Origin: Arachis hypogaea
Taxonomy: Eukaryota; Streptophyta; Magnoliopsida; Fabales; Fabaceae
Reading direction: 5' to 3'
DNA length: 64,000 bases
Assembly (NCBI RefSeq): GCF_003086295.3
Contig: NC_092052.1
Span: 28,433,427 to 28,497,426 of the forward strand
Positions 22,065-33,420 of this stretch are shown here, in pieces. A program made the translations under genes and the position numbers. The notes under the pieces are model-generated. The model saw nothing but the letters and a program-made list of their open reading frames with translations. It did no database searches and was not told the DNA's origin. Numbering within the stretch: the first letter of the stretch is position 1; each line of letters begins with the position of its first letter.

Positions 22065-23818
22065 GTGTTCGAGTTTAGACAACTGACGGTTCATCTTGTT
22101 GCTCAGATTAGGTAATTTTATTTTATTTTTAAGCTTTTTATTTTTTTTTGAAAAATAAAAAAATGTTCTTCAAAATTTTTAAGAATGAATTCTAGAGTTT
22201 CATGATGATTTGTTGAAGTCTGACTGGCTGTGAAGCCATGTCTAAACTTTTGGACCGAGGTTTCAACTTATAAGAGCTTGTTGATTTTTATCAATCTTGC
22301 TGTTGAATGTAGTGATCTGCTAAAGCTTGGCTGGCCATTGGTCATGTCTAGTGATTTGAACCGAAGCTTTCACTGAAAGCTTGGCTGGCTAATAAGCCAT
22401 GTCTAATTCCTGGACCGGAGTTTTAGACTAACATTGCATGATTCCTGGAATTCTCATTAAGAATTTTGAATCCTTTATTTTCTTTTTCCAAATAATTTTC
22501 AAAAAATACCAAAAAAAATTTATAAAATCATAAAAATCAAAAATAATTTGTGTTTCTTGTTTGAGTCTAGTGTTAGATTTTAAGTTTGGTGTCAATTGCA
22601 TGTTTTTCTTCCTCTTGCATTTTTCGAAATCTTATGCATTATGTTCCTTGTTGATCTTCAAGTTGTTCTTGATGATTTTCTTTGTTCTGATCTTTGAATT
22701 CTCCTGTTTGGTGTCCTTTGTTGGTTTTTCATATGCATTTGCAAAATTGTTATTGTCTCTAGTAACCAAACTTCTAAGTTTGGTGTCCTGCATGCATTGT
22801 TTATTTGATCTTAGTTTTTCCATGATTAGTTTCATTTTGTTGTTTCTCATCATTAAACATTCAAAAAAAAATTTCAAAATTGTGTCTTTTCAAGTCAATA
22901 ATACAGAGAATTGAAGAATCAAAACATACAGCAGAGGAATTACAGAGAAAAAGCTGGGCGTTCAAAACGCCCAGTGAGGAAGGAAACTAGCGTTTAAACG
23001 CCAGCCAGGGTACCTGGCTGGGCGTTAAACGCCCAAAAGGGTAGTATTTTGTGCGTTAAACGCCAGAATGAATACCATTCTAGGCGTTTAATGCCAAGAC
23101 AGCACAAGGGAGGTGATTTTTGTTTTCAATTCAAATCTTTTCAAATCTTCAAAATTTTTCAAAATCAAATCTTTTTCAAATCATATCTTTTCAAAATCAA
23201 ATCTTTTTCAATTTTTTCCTCATAATTTTCGAAAATCCTTGCTAACAATTAATGATTTGATTCAAAAAATTTCAAGTTTGTTACTTTCTTGTTAAGAAAA
23301 GCTCAATATTTGAATTTTAGAATCATATCTTTTAAATTTTTTGTTAGCCAAGTCATTAATTTTAAAATCAAATCTTTTTAAAATGTTTTTCAATCATATC
23401 CTTTCAATCATATCTTTTTAAAACCATATCTTTTCAATCATATCTTCTTAATCACATCTTTTTCAAAATAATTTTCAATCATATCTTTTTTATTGCTAAT
23501 TTCAAAATCTTTTTCAAAATCACTTAACTAATTTCTCAATTTTGATTTTCGAAAATCATCAACCAATTTTTCAAAATTTCTTTTAATTATTTGAAAATCT
23601 TTTTAAATTTAATTTCGAAAATTCTTCCCCCTTCTTACATTTTTCTATTTAAGGGACTAACACTCCTCCTCAGTGTGCAATTCGGACTCTCTCCCTCTTG
23701 ATACGTTTGAATTTTCTCATCTCTACCTCCTCCTTCTATTCTTCTTTTCCTCTGACACCTCCAGGAATCTCTATACTGTGACATAGAGGATTCCATACTC
23801 TCTTCTTCTCTCTTTCAT
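22065..23818 (+). other. Leader of element B with palindromes and low-complexity repeats
   Basis: An untranslated leader of 1.75 kb. Three paragraphs of 'ttggctggc...gccatgtcta' type text recur at about 22220-22430. Two copies of 'taagtttggtgtc' sit near 22578 and 22778. A five-unit palindrome array lies at 22955-23096. From about 23110 to 23640 the sequence is a degenerate (aatcatatctttt)n-like repeat. Chance ORFs occur in this stretch but lack domains. Confidence 0.65.
22955..23096. repeat. Leader palindrome array of element B, 31-32 bp period
   Basis: Five units of the type ggcgttaaacgcc have equivalent bases at 22961, 22993, 23025, 23056 and 23087, giving spacings of 32, 32, 31 and 31 bp. 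It is the same unit and period as in the LTR and at 26297-26532. Confidence 0.85.
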
Positions 23819-25547
23819 ATGAGCAGGAGCAAAGACAAAGGCATTCTTGTTGAAGCTGATCCTGAACCTGAAAAGACATTGAAGAGAAAGCTAAGAGAAG
23901 CTAAAGCACAACTCTCTGGAGAGGACCTAACAAAAATCTTCAAACATGAAGAAGACATGACAGCCAAAAATAACAACAATTCCAACAATGCAAGGAAGGT
24001 GCTCGGTGACTTTACTGCACCTACTCCCGACTTCTATGGGAGAAGCATCTATATTCCTGCCATTGGAGCAAACAACTTTGAGCTTAAGCCTCAATTAGTT
24101 TCTCTGATGCAACAGAATTGCAAGTTTCATGGACTTCCATTGGAAGATCCTCATCAGTTTTTGGCTGAATTCTTGCAAATCTGTGACACTGTTAAGACCA
24201 ATGGGGTTGACCCCGAGGTCTACAAACTTATGCTCTTCCCTTTTGCTGTAAGAGACAGAGCCAGGACATGGTTGGATTCACAACCTAAAGAAAGCCTGAA
24301 CTCTTAGAAAAAGCTAGTGAATGCCTTCTTGGAAAAGTTCTTTCCGCCTCAAAAATTGAGTAAGCTTAGAGTGGAAGTCCAAACCTTTAGACAGAAGGAA
24401 GGTGAATCCCTCTATGAAGCTTGGGAAAGATACAAGCAACTGATCAGAAGGTGTCCTTCTGACATGCTTTCAAAATAGAGCATCATAGGTATCTTCTATA
24501 ATGGTCTGTCTGAACTGTCCAAGATGTCATTGGACAGCTCTGCTGGGGGATCTCTTCATCTGAAGAAGACGCCTGCAGAAGCTCAGAAACTCATTGAAAT
24601 AGTTGTAAATAACCAATTCATGTACACTTTTGAGAGAAATCCTGTGAATAATGGGACAACTCAGAAGAAAGGAGTTCTTGAAATTGACACTCTGAATGCC
24701 ATATTGGCTCAGAATAAAATTGACTCAGCAAGTCAATATGATTTCTCAAAGTCTGTCTGGAATGCAAGCAGCAACAGGCAGTACTAAAGAAGCTTCATCT
24801 GAAGAAGAAGCTTATGATCCTGAGAACCCATCAATGGAAGAGGTGAATTACATGGAGAACCCTATGGAAACACCTATAATCCTTCATGGAGAAATCATCC
24901 AAATCTCTCATGGAAGGACCAACAGAGGCCTCAACAAGGCTTCAACAACAATAATGGTGGAAGAAATAGGTTTAGCAATAGCAAACCTTTTCCATCATCT
25001 TCTCAGCAATAGACAGAGAATCCTAAGCAGAGCCAATCTGACTTAACAACCATAATCTCTGATCTAACTAAAACCACTCAAAGTTTCATGACTGAAATAA
25101 GGTCCTCCATTAGAAATGGCACAAGTGGGTCAGCTGAGTAAGAAAGTTACTGAACTCCCTCCTAGTACTCTCCCAAGCAATACAGAAGGAAATCCAAAGA
25201 GAGAGTGCAAGGCCATAAACACGTCCCACATGGCTGAATGCAAAGAGAAGGGAAAGGCAGTGATTTCCACTGAGAAAGACCTCAATGGATGTCCACTGGT
25301 CTCCAAGGAGTTCCCTAATGAGGAACTATGGGAATCTGAGGCTCATACAGAGACCATAGAGATTCCATTGAATCTACTTCTGCCATTCATGAGCTCTGAT
25401 GAGTATTCTTCCTCTGAAGAGGATGAAGATGTTACTGAAGAGCAAGTTGCTAAGTACCTTGGAGCAATCATGAAGCTAAATGCCAAGTTATTTGGTAATC
25501 AGACTTGGGAGGATGAACCCCCCCTTGCTCACCAAAGAACTGGATGA
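23819..25547 (+). pseudogene. Element B gag, Athila type
   Basis: The frame opens at ATG 23819 (MSRSKDKGILVEADPEPEK). The retrotransposon gag core follows at about residues 85-230: 'FELKPQLVSLMQQNCKFHGLPLEDPHQFL', 'FPFAVRDRARTWLDS', then 'FLEKFFPPQK' and 'ESLYEAWERYKQLIRRCP'. Stops at 24305 and 24476 interrupt it, probably from C-to-T changes (for example 'SLNS-stop-KKL' where Trp or Gln is expected). After 24787 the frame shifts; 'GNTYNPSWRNHPNLSW' near 24870 and 'VGQLSKKVTELPPSTLPSNTEG' near 25120 are typical Athila gag C-terminal text. It would package element RNA. Confidence 0.8.
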
Positions 25548-26094
25548 CTTGACTAGGCAGACATTACCTCAAAAGAAGCAAGATCCTGGAAAGTTCTCAA
25601 TACCTTATACCATAGGCACCATGACCTTTGAAAAGGCTCTGTGTGACCTGGAGTCAAGTATAAACCTCATGCCACTCACTGTAAAGGAGAAGCTAGGGAT
25701 CCTTGAGGTACAAGCTGCAAGAATCTCACTAGAGATGGCAGACAATTCAAGGAAACAGGCTTATGGATTTGTAGAGGATGTTCTGGTAAAGGTTGAAGGC
25801 CACTACATCCCTGCTGACTTCATTATCCTAGACACTGGGAAGAGTATGGATGAATCCATCATCCTTGGCAGACCCTTCCTAGCCACAGCAAAAGCTGTGA
25901 TTGATGTTGATAGAGGAGAATTGATCCTTCAAGTGAATGAGGACTACCTTGTGTTTAAGGCTCAAGGATCTCTCTCTGTAACAATGGAGAGGAAGCATGA
26001 AAAGATTCTCTCAATGCAGAGTCAAACAGAGCCCCCACATTCAAACTCTAAGTTTGGTGTTGGGAGGCCATCATCATGCTCTGAACATCTGTGA
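25480..26094 (+). pseudogene. Element B protease (Athila type), altered active site
   Basis: An open frame of about 200 codons, overlapping the gag end in a different frame. It contains 'TLPQKKQDPGKFSIPYTIG', 'ALCDLESSINLMPLTV' (the Asp-Leu-Gly-Ala-Ser loop of Athila proteases, with Gly-Ala replaced by Glu-Ser), 'ADFIILDTGKSMDESIILGRPFLATAKAVIDV' and a short tail to the stop after 26088. In the family this loop is normally DLGAS. Glu in place of Gly next to the catalytic Asp suggests a dead enzyme. Normally RT would follow. Here the sequence goes straight to 3' noncoding DNA. Confidence 0.75.
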
Positions 26095-26296
26095 GGCTCC
26101 ATGAGAGCTTACTGTCAAGCTATTGACATTAAAGAAGCGCTTGTTGGGAGGCAACCCAATTTTATTATATCTATTTTCTATTGTCATTTTATATTTTCTC
26201 TAGGTTGATGATCATGTGGAGTCACAAAAACAACTGAAAAAGCAAAAATAAAATGAAAAACAGCATTAAAAACAGCACACCCTGGAGGAGAAGCTT

Positions 26297-26532
26297 ACTA
26301 GCGTTTAAACGCCAGTAAGGGTAGCAGAATGGGCGTTAAACGCCCAGTCTGGCACCATTCTAGGCGTTCAACGCCAGAAATGGGCACCAGACTGGCGTTT
26401 AACGCAAGAAAGGGGCACAGAGCTGGCGTTTAACGCCAGAAAAGGGAGGAAAACAGGCGTTTAACGCCAGAAAGGGAAGAAAAGCTGGCGTTAAACGCCA
26501 GAAATGGGAAGCAACCTAGCGTTTAATGCCAG
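26297..26532. repeat. Main palindrome array of element B, eight units at 31 bp
   Basis: Eight units of ggcgtttaacgccag type. The first T of each core is at 26304, 26336, 26367, 26398, 26429, 26460, 26491 and 26522, so the spacings are 32 then 31 six times. Spacers are purine-rich (agaaagggaagaaaa). 31 bp is close to three helical turns, so the palindromes face the same side of the helix. The unit length is not a multiple of three and frames contain stops, so it is not coding. Confidence 0.88.
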
Positions 26533-26912
26533 GATTGGCAAGCAAGGGGGCATTTACATGCCAACATGGTGCAGGGATGAGAAAGCCTTGACACCTCAGG
26601 ATCTGTGGACCCCACAGGATCCCCATCTACCTCAACTATGTCTTTCTTCTTCACACCTTTCCATAACACTCTTTCCCACCCACCATTGACCAATCACCTC
26701 AATACCTCTTCCCCAAAAACCCCTCACCTATCAAATCCTACCCTCTTCTCCATAATCTCTTCACCAACCCACATCCATCCATCATTAAACCTCACCTACC
26801 TCACCATTCAAATTCAAACCATTCCCCTCCCAAACCCACCCACCCTTAGCCGAAACCTTCACTATCCTCCATCTCCCCTAATTCTTCTTCTTCTACTCTT
26901 TTCTTTCTTCTT

Positions 26913-26953
26913 TTGCTCGAGGACGAGCAACCATTCTAAGTTTGGTGTGGGAA
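26913..26953 (+). promoter_or_regulatory. Internal hairpin and polypurine-like module of element B
   Basis: A perfect hairpin ttgctcgaggacgagcaa (26913-26930) is followed by 'ctaagtttggtgtggg'. It sits 33 bp upstream of the PF20167-like start codon. Its twin (29217-29253) abuts the 3' LTR. A pyrimidine-rich stretch (26640-26910) precedes it. Confidence 0.6.
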
Positions 26954-26985
26954 AAGCTAAAGCTTTTTATTTTCCATAACCACTA

Positions 26986-28143
26986 ATGGCACCTAAGGCT
27001 GGAGAAACCTCTAGAAAGCGGAAAGGGAAGGCAATTGCTTCCACCTCCAAGTCATGGGAGATGGAGAGATTCATCTCAAAGGTGCATCAAGACCACTTCT
27101 ATGAAGTTGTGGCCAAGAAGAAGGTAATCCCCGAGGTCCCCTTTAAGCTCAAAAAGAGTGAATATCCGGAGATCCGACATGAGATCCGAAGAAAAGGTTG
27201 GGAAATTCTCACCAACCTTATTCAACAAGTCGGGATCTTAATGGTTTAAGAGTTCTATGCCAATGCATGGATCACCAAAAACCATGATCAAAGTGTGAAC
27301 CCGGACCCAAAGAATTGGCTTATAATGGTCCGAGGAAAATGCTTAGATTTCAGTCCAGAAAATGTAAGGTTGGCATTCAACTTACCAATGATGCAAGGAG
27401 ATGCACGCCCCTACACTAGAAAGGTCAACTTTAATCAAAGGTTGGACCAAGTCCTCATAGACATTTGTGAAGAGGGCGCTCAATGGAAGAGAGATTCAAG
27501 AGGAAAGACGGTTCAACTAAGAAGGCATGACCTCAAGCCCGTGGCTAGGAGATGGTTGGAGTTCATCCAACGCTCAATCATTCCTACTAGCAACCGGTCT
27601 GAAGTTACTATAGACCGGGCTATCATGATCCATAGCATCATGATTGGAGAGGAAGTAGAAGTTCATGAGGTTATATCCCTAGAACTCTACAAGGTAGCGG
27701 ATAAGTCCTCTACTTTAGCAAGGTTAGCCTTCCCTCATCTCATTTGTCACCTCTGCAATTCAGCTGGAATTGACATAAAGGAAGACACCCTCATTGATGA
27801 GGACAAGCCCATCACTAAGAAAATGATGGAGTAAACAAGAGAGCCCACTCATGGACCTCAACAAGAGCATGAGGAAATTCCTCATCATGAAATCCTTGAG
27901 ATACCTCAAGGGATGCACTTTCCTCCACAAAACTATTGGGAGCAAATCAACACCTCCCTAGGAGAATTAAGTTCCAATATGGGACAACTAAGGGTGGAGC
28001 ACCAAGAGCATTCCATCCTCCTCTATGAAATTAGAGAAGACCAAAGAGCCATGAGGGAGGAGCAACAAAGGCAAGGAAGAGACATTGAGGAGCTCAAGCA
28101 CTCCATAAGATCTTCAAGAGGAAGAACAAGCCGCCATCACTAA
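26986..28143 (+). pseudogene. Element B PF20167-like ORF
   Basis: One frame of 386 codons from ATG 26986 (MAPKAGETSRKRKGKA, a basic N-terminus that could be a nuclear localisation signal) to the stop at 28141-28143. It is broken only by two TAA codons (27247 and 27832), each one C-to-T change away from Gln. Landmarks are 'EFYANAW', 'VRGKCLDFSPENVRLAFNLP', 'RRHDLKPVARRWLEFIQRSIIPTSN', 'DRAIMIHSIMIGEEVEVHEVI', 'LAFPHLICHLCNSAGI', and a C-terminal coiled-coil-like segment ending in Arg-rich text. These fit the plant 'putative transposon protein' family PF20167. The function is not established. Its position matches the env-like slot of Athila elements, but no signal peptide or membrane segment is visible. 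Confidence 0.75.
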
Positions 28144-29216
28144 GGTGGACCCGTTCTTTAATTTTCTTGTTCTTATTTTTCTGTTTTTTCGTTCCCTATG
28201 CTTTATGTTTTATTTATGTTTGTGTCTTATTACATGATCACTAGTGTCTAAGTGTCTATGCCTTAAAGCTATGAATGTCCTATGAATCCTTCACCTTTCT
28301 TAAATGAAGAAATGTCTTAATTGAAAAAGAACAAGAAGTACGTGAATTTTGAATTTTAAAATAGTTTAATTATTTTGATGTGGTGCAATACTTTTTATTT
28401 TCTGAATGTATGCTTGAACAGTGTATATTTTTGAATTTGTTGTTTATGAATGTTAAAACTGTTGGCTCTTGAAAGAATAATGAAAAAGGAGAAATGTTAT
28501 TGGTGATCTGAAAAATCACAAAAATTGATTCTTGAAGCAAGAAAAAGCAGTGAAAAAGCAGAAGCTTGCGAGAAAAAAAATGGTGGAAAAAAAAAGAGAA
28601 AAAAAAGAGAGAAAAAGCAAGCAGAAAAAGCTAATAGCCATTTAAAACCAAAAGGCAAGGGTGAAAAGGACCCAAGGCTTTGAGCATTAATGGATAGGAG
28701 GGCCCTCAGGAATAAGATCCTGGCCTAAGCGGCTAAACCAACCTGTCCCTAACAATGTGCTTGTGGCGTGAAGGTGTCAAGTGAAAAACTTGAGACTGAG
28801 CGGTTAAAGTCGTGGTCCAAAGCAAAAAGAGTGTGCTTAAGAGCTCTGGACACCTCTAATTGGGGACTCTAGTAAAGCTGAGTCACAATCTGAAAAGGTT
28901 CACCCAATTATGTGTCTGTGGCATTTATGTATCCGGTGGTAATACTGGAAAACAAAATGCTTAGGGTCACGGCCAAGACTCATAAAGTAACTGTGTTCAA
29001 GAATCAACATACCATACTAGGAAAATCAATAACACTATCTGAATTTTGAGTTTCTATAGATGCCAATCATTCTGAACTTCAAAGGATAAAGTGAGATGCT
29101 AAAACTGTTCAGAAGCAAAAAGCTAAAAGCCCTGCTCATCTAATCGAGTTTGATCTTCATAGATGTTTTCGGAATTTATTGTATATTCTCTTATTTTTAT
29201 CCTATTTTGTTTTTAG
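28144..29216. other. 3' noncoding region of element B
   Basis: About 1.07 kb of AT- and A-rich DNA, including an aaaaag-rich stretch near 28560-28640. No ORF or domain is visible. Confidence 0.6.
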
Positions 29217-29253
29217 TTGCTTGGGGACAAGCAACAATTTAAGTTTGGTGTTG
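29217..29253 (+). promoter_or_regulatory. Hairpin and polypurine-like tract at the element B 3' LTR
   Basis: Hairpin ttgcttggggacaagcaa (29217-29234) followed by 'taagtttggtgttg', directly joined to the LTR start tgatgagcgg at 29254. The purine-rich part is the expected plus-strand primer, although it contains T residues. Confidence 0.65.
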
Positions 29254-31464
29254 TGATGAGCGGATAATTTATACGCTTTTTGGCATTATTTTTAGTATGT
29301 TTTTAGTATGTTTTAGTTAATTTTTATTATGTTTTTATTAGTTTTTAATTAAAATCATATTTCTGGACTTTAATATGATTTTATGTGTTTTTCTGTGATT
29401 TCAGGTATTTTCTGGCTGAAATTGAGGGACTTGAGCAAAAATCTGATTCAGAGGCTGAAAAAGGACTGCAGATGCTGTTGGATTCTGACCTCCCTTCACT
29501 CGAAGTGGATTTTCTAGAGCTACAGAAGCCCAATTGGCGCGCTCTCAATTGCATTGGAAAGTAGACATCCTGGGATTTCCAGCACTATATAATAGTCCAT
29601 ACTTTCCCCGAGATTTGATGGACAAAACTGGCATTCAAAGTCAACCCAAGAATTCTGGTGTTAAAACGCCAGAACTGGCACCAGAATTGGAGTTAAACGC
29701 CCAAACTGGCACAAAAGCTGGCATTTAACTCCAGGAAAAGCCTCTACACGAAAATGCTTCAATGCTTAGTCCAAGCACACACCAAGTGGGCCCCGGAAGT
29801 GGATTTCTATATCATTTACTCATTTCTGTAAACCCTAGGCTCCTAGTTCTCTATAAATAGGACCTTTTGCTATTGTATTTTCATCTTGAGATTTCTAGAG
29901 CATCTTTGTATCACTTTGATCTCTTGATTATGTTTTGAGGGCTGGCCTCACGGCCATGCCTAGACTTTGTTCTTATGTATTTTCAACGGTGGAGTTTCTA
30001 CACACCATAAATTAAGGTGTGGAGCTCTGCTGTTCCTCATGAAGTAATGCAATTACTACTGTTTTCTATTCAATTCATGCTTATTCTTGTTCTAAGATAT
30101 TCATTCGCACCCAAGAACATGATGAATGTGATGATTATGTGACACTCGTCACCATTCTCACCTTATGAACGCGTGCCTGACAAACACTTTCGTTCTACAT
30201 GAAAACAAGCTTGAATGCATATCTCTTAGATATCTAATACAGGGGACCGAGTCCGAGATATTAGAGTCTTTGTGGTATAAGTTAGAATCAATTGGCAGCA
30301 TTCTTGAGATCCAGAAAGTCTAAACATTGCATGTGGTATTCTAAGTAGGATCTGGGATGGGATGACTGTGACGAGCTTCAAACTCACGAGTGTTGGGTGT
30401 AGTGACAGACGCAAAAGGATCAATGGATCCTATTCTGACATGAGTGGGAACCGACAGACACTACAACAAATTCGGGCTGAGGTAACCCTTTGAAAACGTT
30501 GCCTATAATACGGAAAAGTGTTGCCTTTGATCAAAGGCAACACTTTCCGACAAAACGCAACGCTTTTTGGGGGGGTTGGCTATACGGCCGTTACCTTTGG
30601 TCTAAGGCAACGCTTTTGTATATCAAAGGGAACCCTTTTTATGGCAACATTCAAAAAACGTTGCCTTTTCTACAAAAAAAAGTAACTCCACAAAAGGGTT
30701 GCCTTAGGGACCCAAACACAACGCTTTAGATAAGACTTTATGGCAACACTTTTTACGAGTTGTATTTTCTAATATATAAAGCAACACTTGTCCAGATTTT
30801 TTTAAGTTGCCTTTTCATATACCTAAAGCAACACGTATATAAATTTTTTCTGGTTGTTTTTTCATATACCTAAAACAACACTTGTCCATGTTTTTTTTTA
30901 AGTTACTTTCTTCATAGACCTAAAGCAACACTTATCTAAGTTTATTTGCAGTTTTCTTTTTCTAATACCTAAAGCAACACCTCATTGAGTTTTTCTTAGA
31001 TTCTCTTTTTTTATATCTAAAGTAATATATTTTTTACCTTTGTTATATATATATGACATTTGAAGAATATATAGCACACACTAACAATATTTAAATATTT
31101 AAATTCAATTTAATCAATATAAAGAAAATAAGCTAATAATATATATTGCATATATATAGAAAGGTCTTCCAAGTGTCAATTAACATACTTGCTAAGTTAC
31201 AAAGTCAAATAAATAAACATAAGTAACAAAATACATATTTTTCCTACTGTGCGATATTGCAAATTTGGCAATGCACCTTGCATGTGTATTTCATCACCAA
31301 TAAGGCAGTAAGCAACACATTTACACCCCTTGAAAAAGGAACCTAATTCTAATTCTCAGCATACCAACTAATAGAAAACTATAACCGAACTACTTTCTTG
31401 AGATCCTGTGGTGCTATTCACAAAATTCTATGGTCACAAGTAGGATATCAACTTGTTTCCATTT

Positions 31465-33420
31465 GTTTCCCACCTTCCTCACTATTTGATTTTGTTGCTT
31501 CAGAACCATTGGCATCTTCAGGGGGTGGTGGCAATGTTCTCTTCACAATCTCAACTATTTCTGTGAGCTCTTCATCCGAAAAACGAGTATCATAACACTC
31601 TATGATCTATGTAACAAAAGCAAAGCACACCAAAACTCTAATTAGAACTACTCAAATAAATGCTAAACACAAGTGAAGATAGATAACAAACTCAAAAGCA
31701 TATCACCGAGTTCATCGATTGTCAATGTCAAACATAAAAATGACATAACATACCAGAGTGATTCTACGGCTTAATAATTCATGCACCATCATAATTACTT
31801 TTCTCATTTCAAAACAAATGCAACCAATCAAGAATTGACATACCCCAAATTCACATTGAACAAGAAACTTAGAAGACAAGGTTTTGTCATTTATGTTATA
31901 GGCTACAAGGACTTAGATCATGGCTTTTAACACTTTCCAAGAACTCATTGAAACAAATGCAACCAATCAAGAATTGACATACCCCAAATTCACATTGAAC
32001 AAGGAACTTAGAAGACAAGGTTTTGTCATTTATGTTATAGGCTACAAGGACTTAGATCATGGCTTTTAACACTTTCCAATAACTCATTGATGCTCTCTCT
32101 TGTTTGATCACCAGCAGCAGTATCAAAAGTAAAAGGACTGCTTTGTAGTTGAAACAAGACTGACAAAAAGAAAATCATACCATGTTCGTCCAGTCTGATA
32201 GATGTTCCCCTACAGAAGCTAGAGCCTTATTGCAATGCAGCATGAGAAGACACTATGCCAGCTTTATTGATTTGATCCTTGAAGAATCGTAGCTTCTATG
32301 ACATTTCCGCACATTGCTTTACCTGCCAAAAGTGGATTGTGTTATCCATTAATAACAGAATGGACAACAAATAAAAAATATTATTTAAAAAAAGAAAAAA
32401 GAAAGTCATTACTTCTGAAGATAGATAACATATATCTAGTTCAATAAAATTATAAACTAAAAATTACAAGAAAGCACTAAACAAATGTTAAGAGCATATT
32501 AGCATAAAGAACGTCAACAAATTGAAACATAAATAAATGGATAGCAACATAAAGAACGTCTTATGAGCAACAAGAACAAGATCCAAAGAATTCCAATAAT
32601 GTTAAGAGCAAGGATAGTTCAATATATTACGTATGCACATGAAGATGGAAATTGCGAAAGTTATTTATGTTATGAGAAGCACTAACATTGTCTTTCTTAG
32701 TTTTCAAAATACAGCACTAACATAGATACATAGTAGTAACAAGTGTAGAAAATTAGCATTAGTATAATAAACAAGGCAAAGAAAAGTTCTAACTTCATTC
32801 ATGGTTATGCTGAGTGAGGTTCCACCAACTGACCTTCCTTTACAACTTTGCGATGATCCAACCCAACAGAATCGAGATTTAGATGTGGGAAAAGGTACCG
32901 AACTTGATCAACAGCGTTCTGAAACGACATCTTCATTGATTTGTTCCATTTTTGAAGAAATGTTCCACCACATCTTAATTCTGAGCCAATGTTAAGCTAA
33001 TATACAAAGGTATTTGTGAGAATAAATAGCATGAAACTTTGTAGTGCTTTTTTAAATTAAAAAAATAGAAAAAATGAGGCTTAATCATCCATTTAGTATT
33101 CAAATTATAAAATAGATTTTTTAAATCCAAACAATTTAATAGTAAATAACTAGCAACAAACCTATGGCTAGTTGAAACCAATGAACATGCCAATTAATCA
33201 CCATGCCATGACTAATAAACACCTGTAAAAAGTTATTTTACAATTCAAAACACAGTTACACAAGTTCTATGTAAAATTTGCACATACCTCAAAAATATTA
33301 GAATACCTCAGAAGGTTTAATACCCCGTTAAAAGACTCGCAGTCGAAATTGAGGCAAGCCATATGCTCCAGCGGCCAGAATTCCCAAGCTACACCACATA
33401 TTACATTAGCATCTCCCTAC
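31465..33420 (-). pseudogene. Exon-like fragments inside the CACTA element
   Basis: Three minus-strand stretches look like plant exons. (1) About 33411-33307, 'VAWEFWPLEHMACLNFDCESFNG', ends at AG/GTATTC. (2) 32980-32805 follows a good acceptor (ggctcag) and has 'CGGTFLQKWNKSM' and 'AVDQVRYLFPHLNLDSVGL' up to a stop. (3) About 31607-31466 follows acceptor 'ttacatag' and has 'ECYDTRFSDEELTEIVEIVKRTLPPPPEDA'. I do not recognise the protein. Exons 1 and 2 do not join in phase. They could be captured host-gene pieces or remnants of the element's own gene. Confidence 0.35.
31812..32089. repeat. 139-bp tandem duplication in the CACTA element
   Basis: The text starting 'aaacaaatgcaaccaatcaag' at 31812 repeats at 31951 with only a couple of differences through 'ctttccaa(g/t)aactcattga'. 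The near identity implies a recent duplication. Confidence 0.85.

Noticed and set aside
21330..22086. ORFs in the element B LTRs (also at 30226-30423 and 34943-35320)
   Set aside because: Both LTR copies show them because the DNA is duplicated. They have no domain and lie in the promoter or UTR region.
26297..26532. Regularly spaced palindromic repeats resembling a CRISPR array
   Set aside because: The spacers are only about 16 bp, similar to each other and purine-rich. The genome is a plant and the array lies inside an LTR element. It is a retrotransposon minisatellite.
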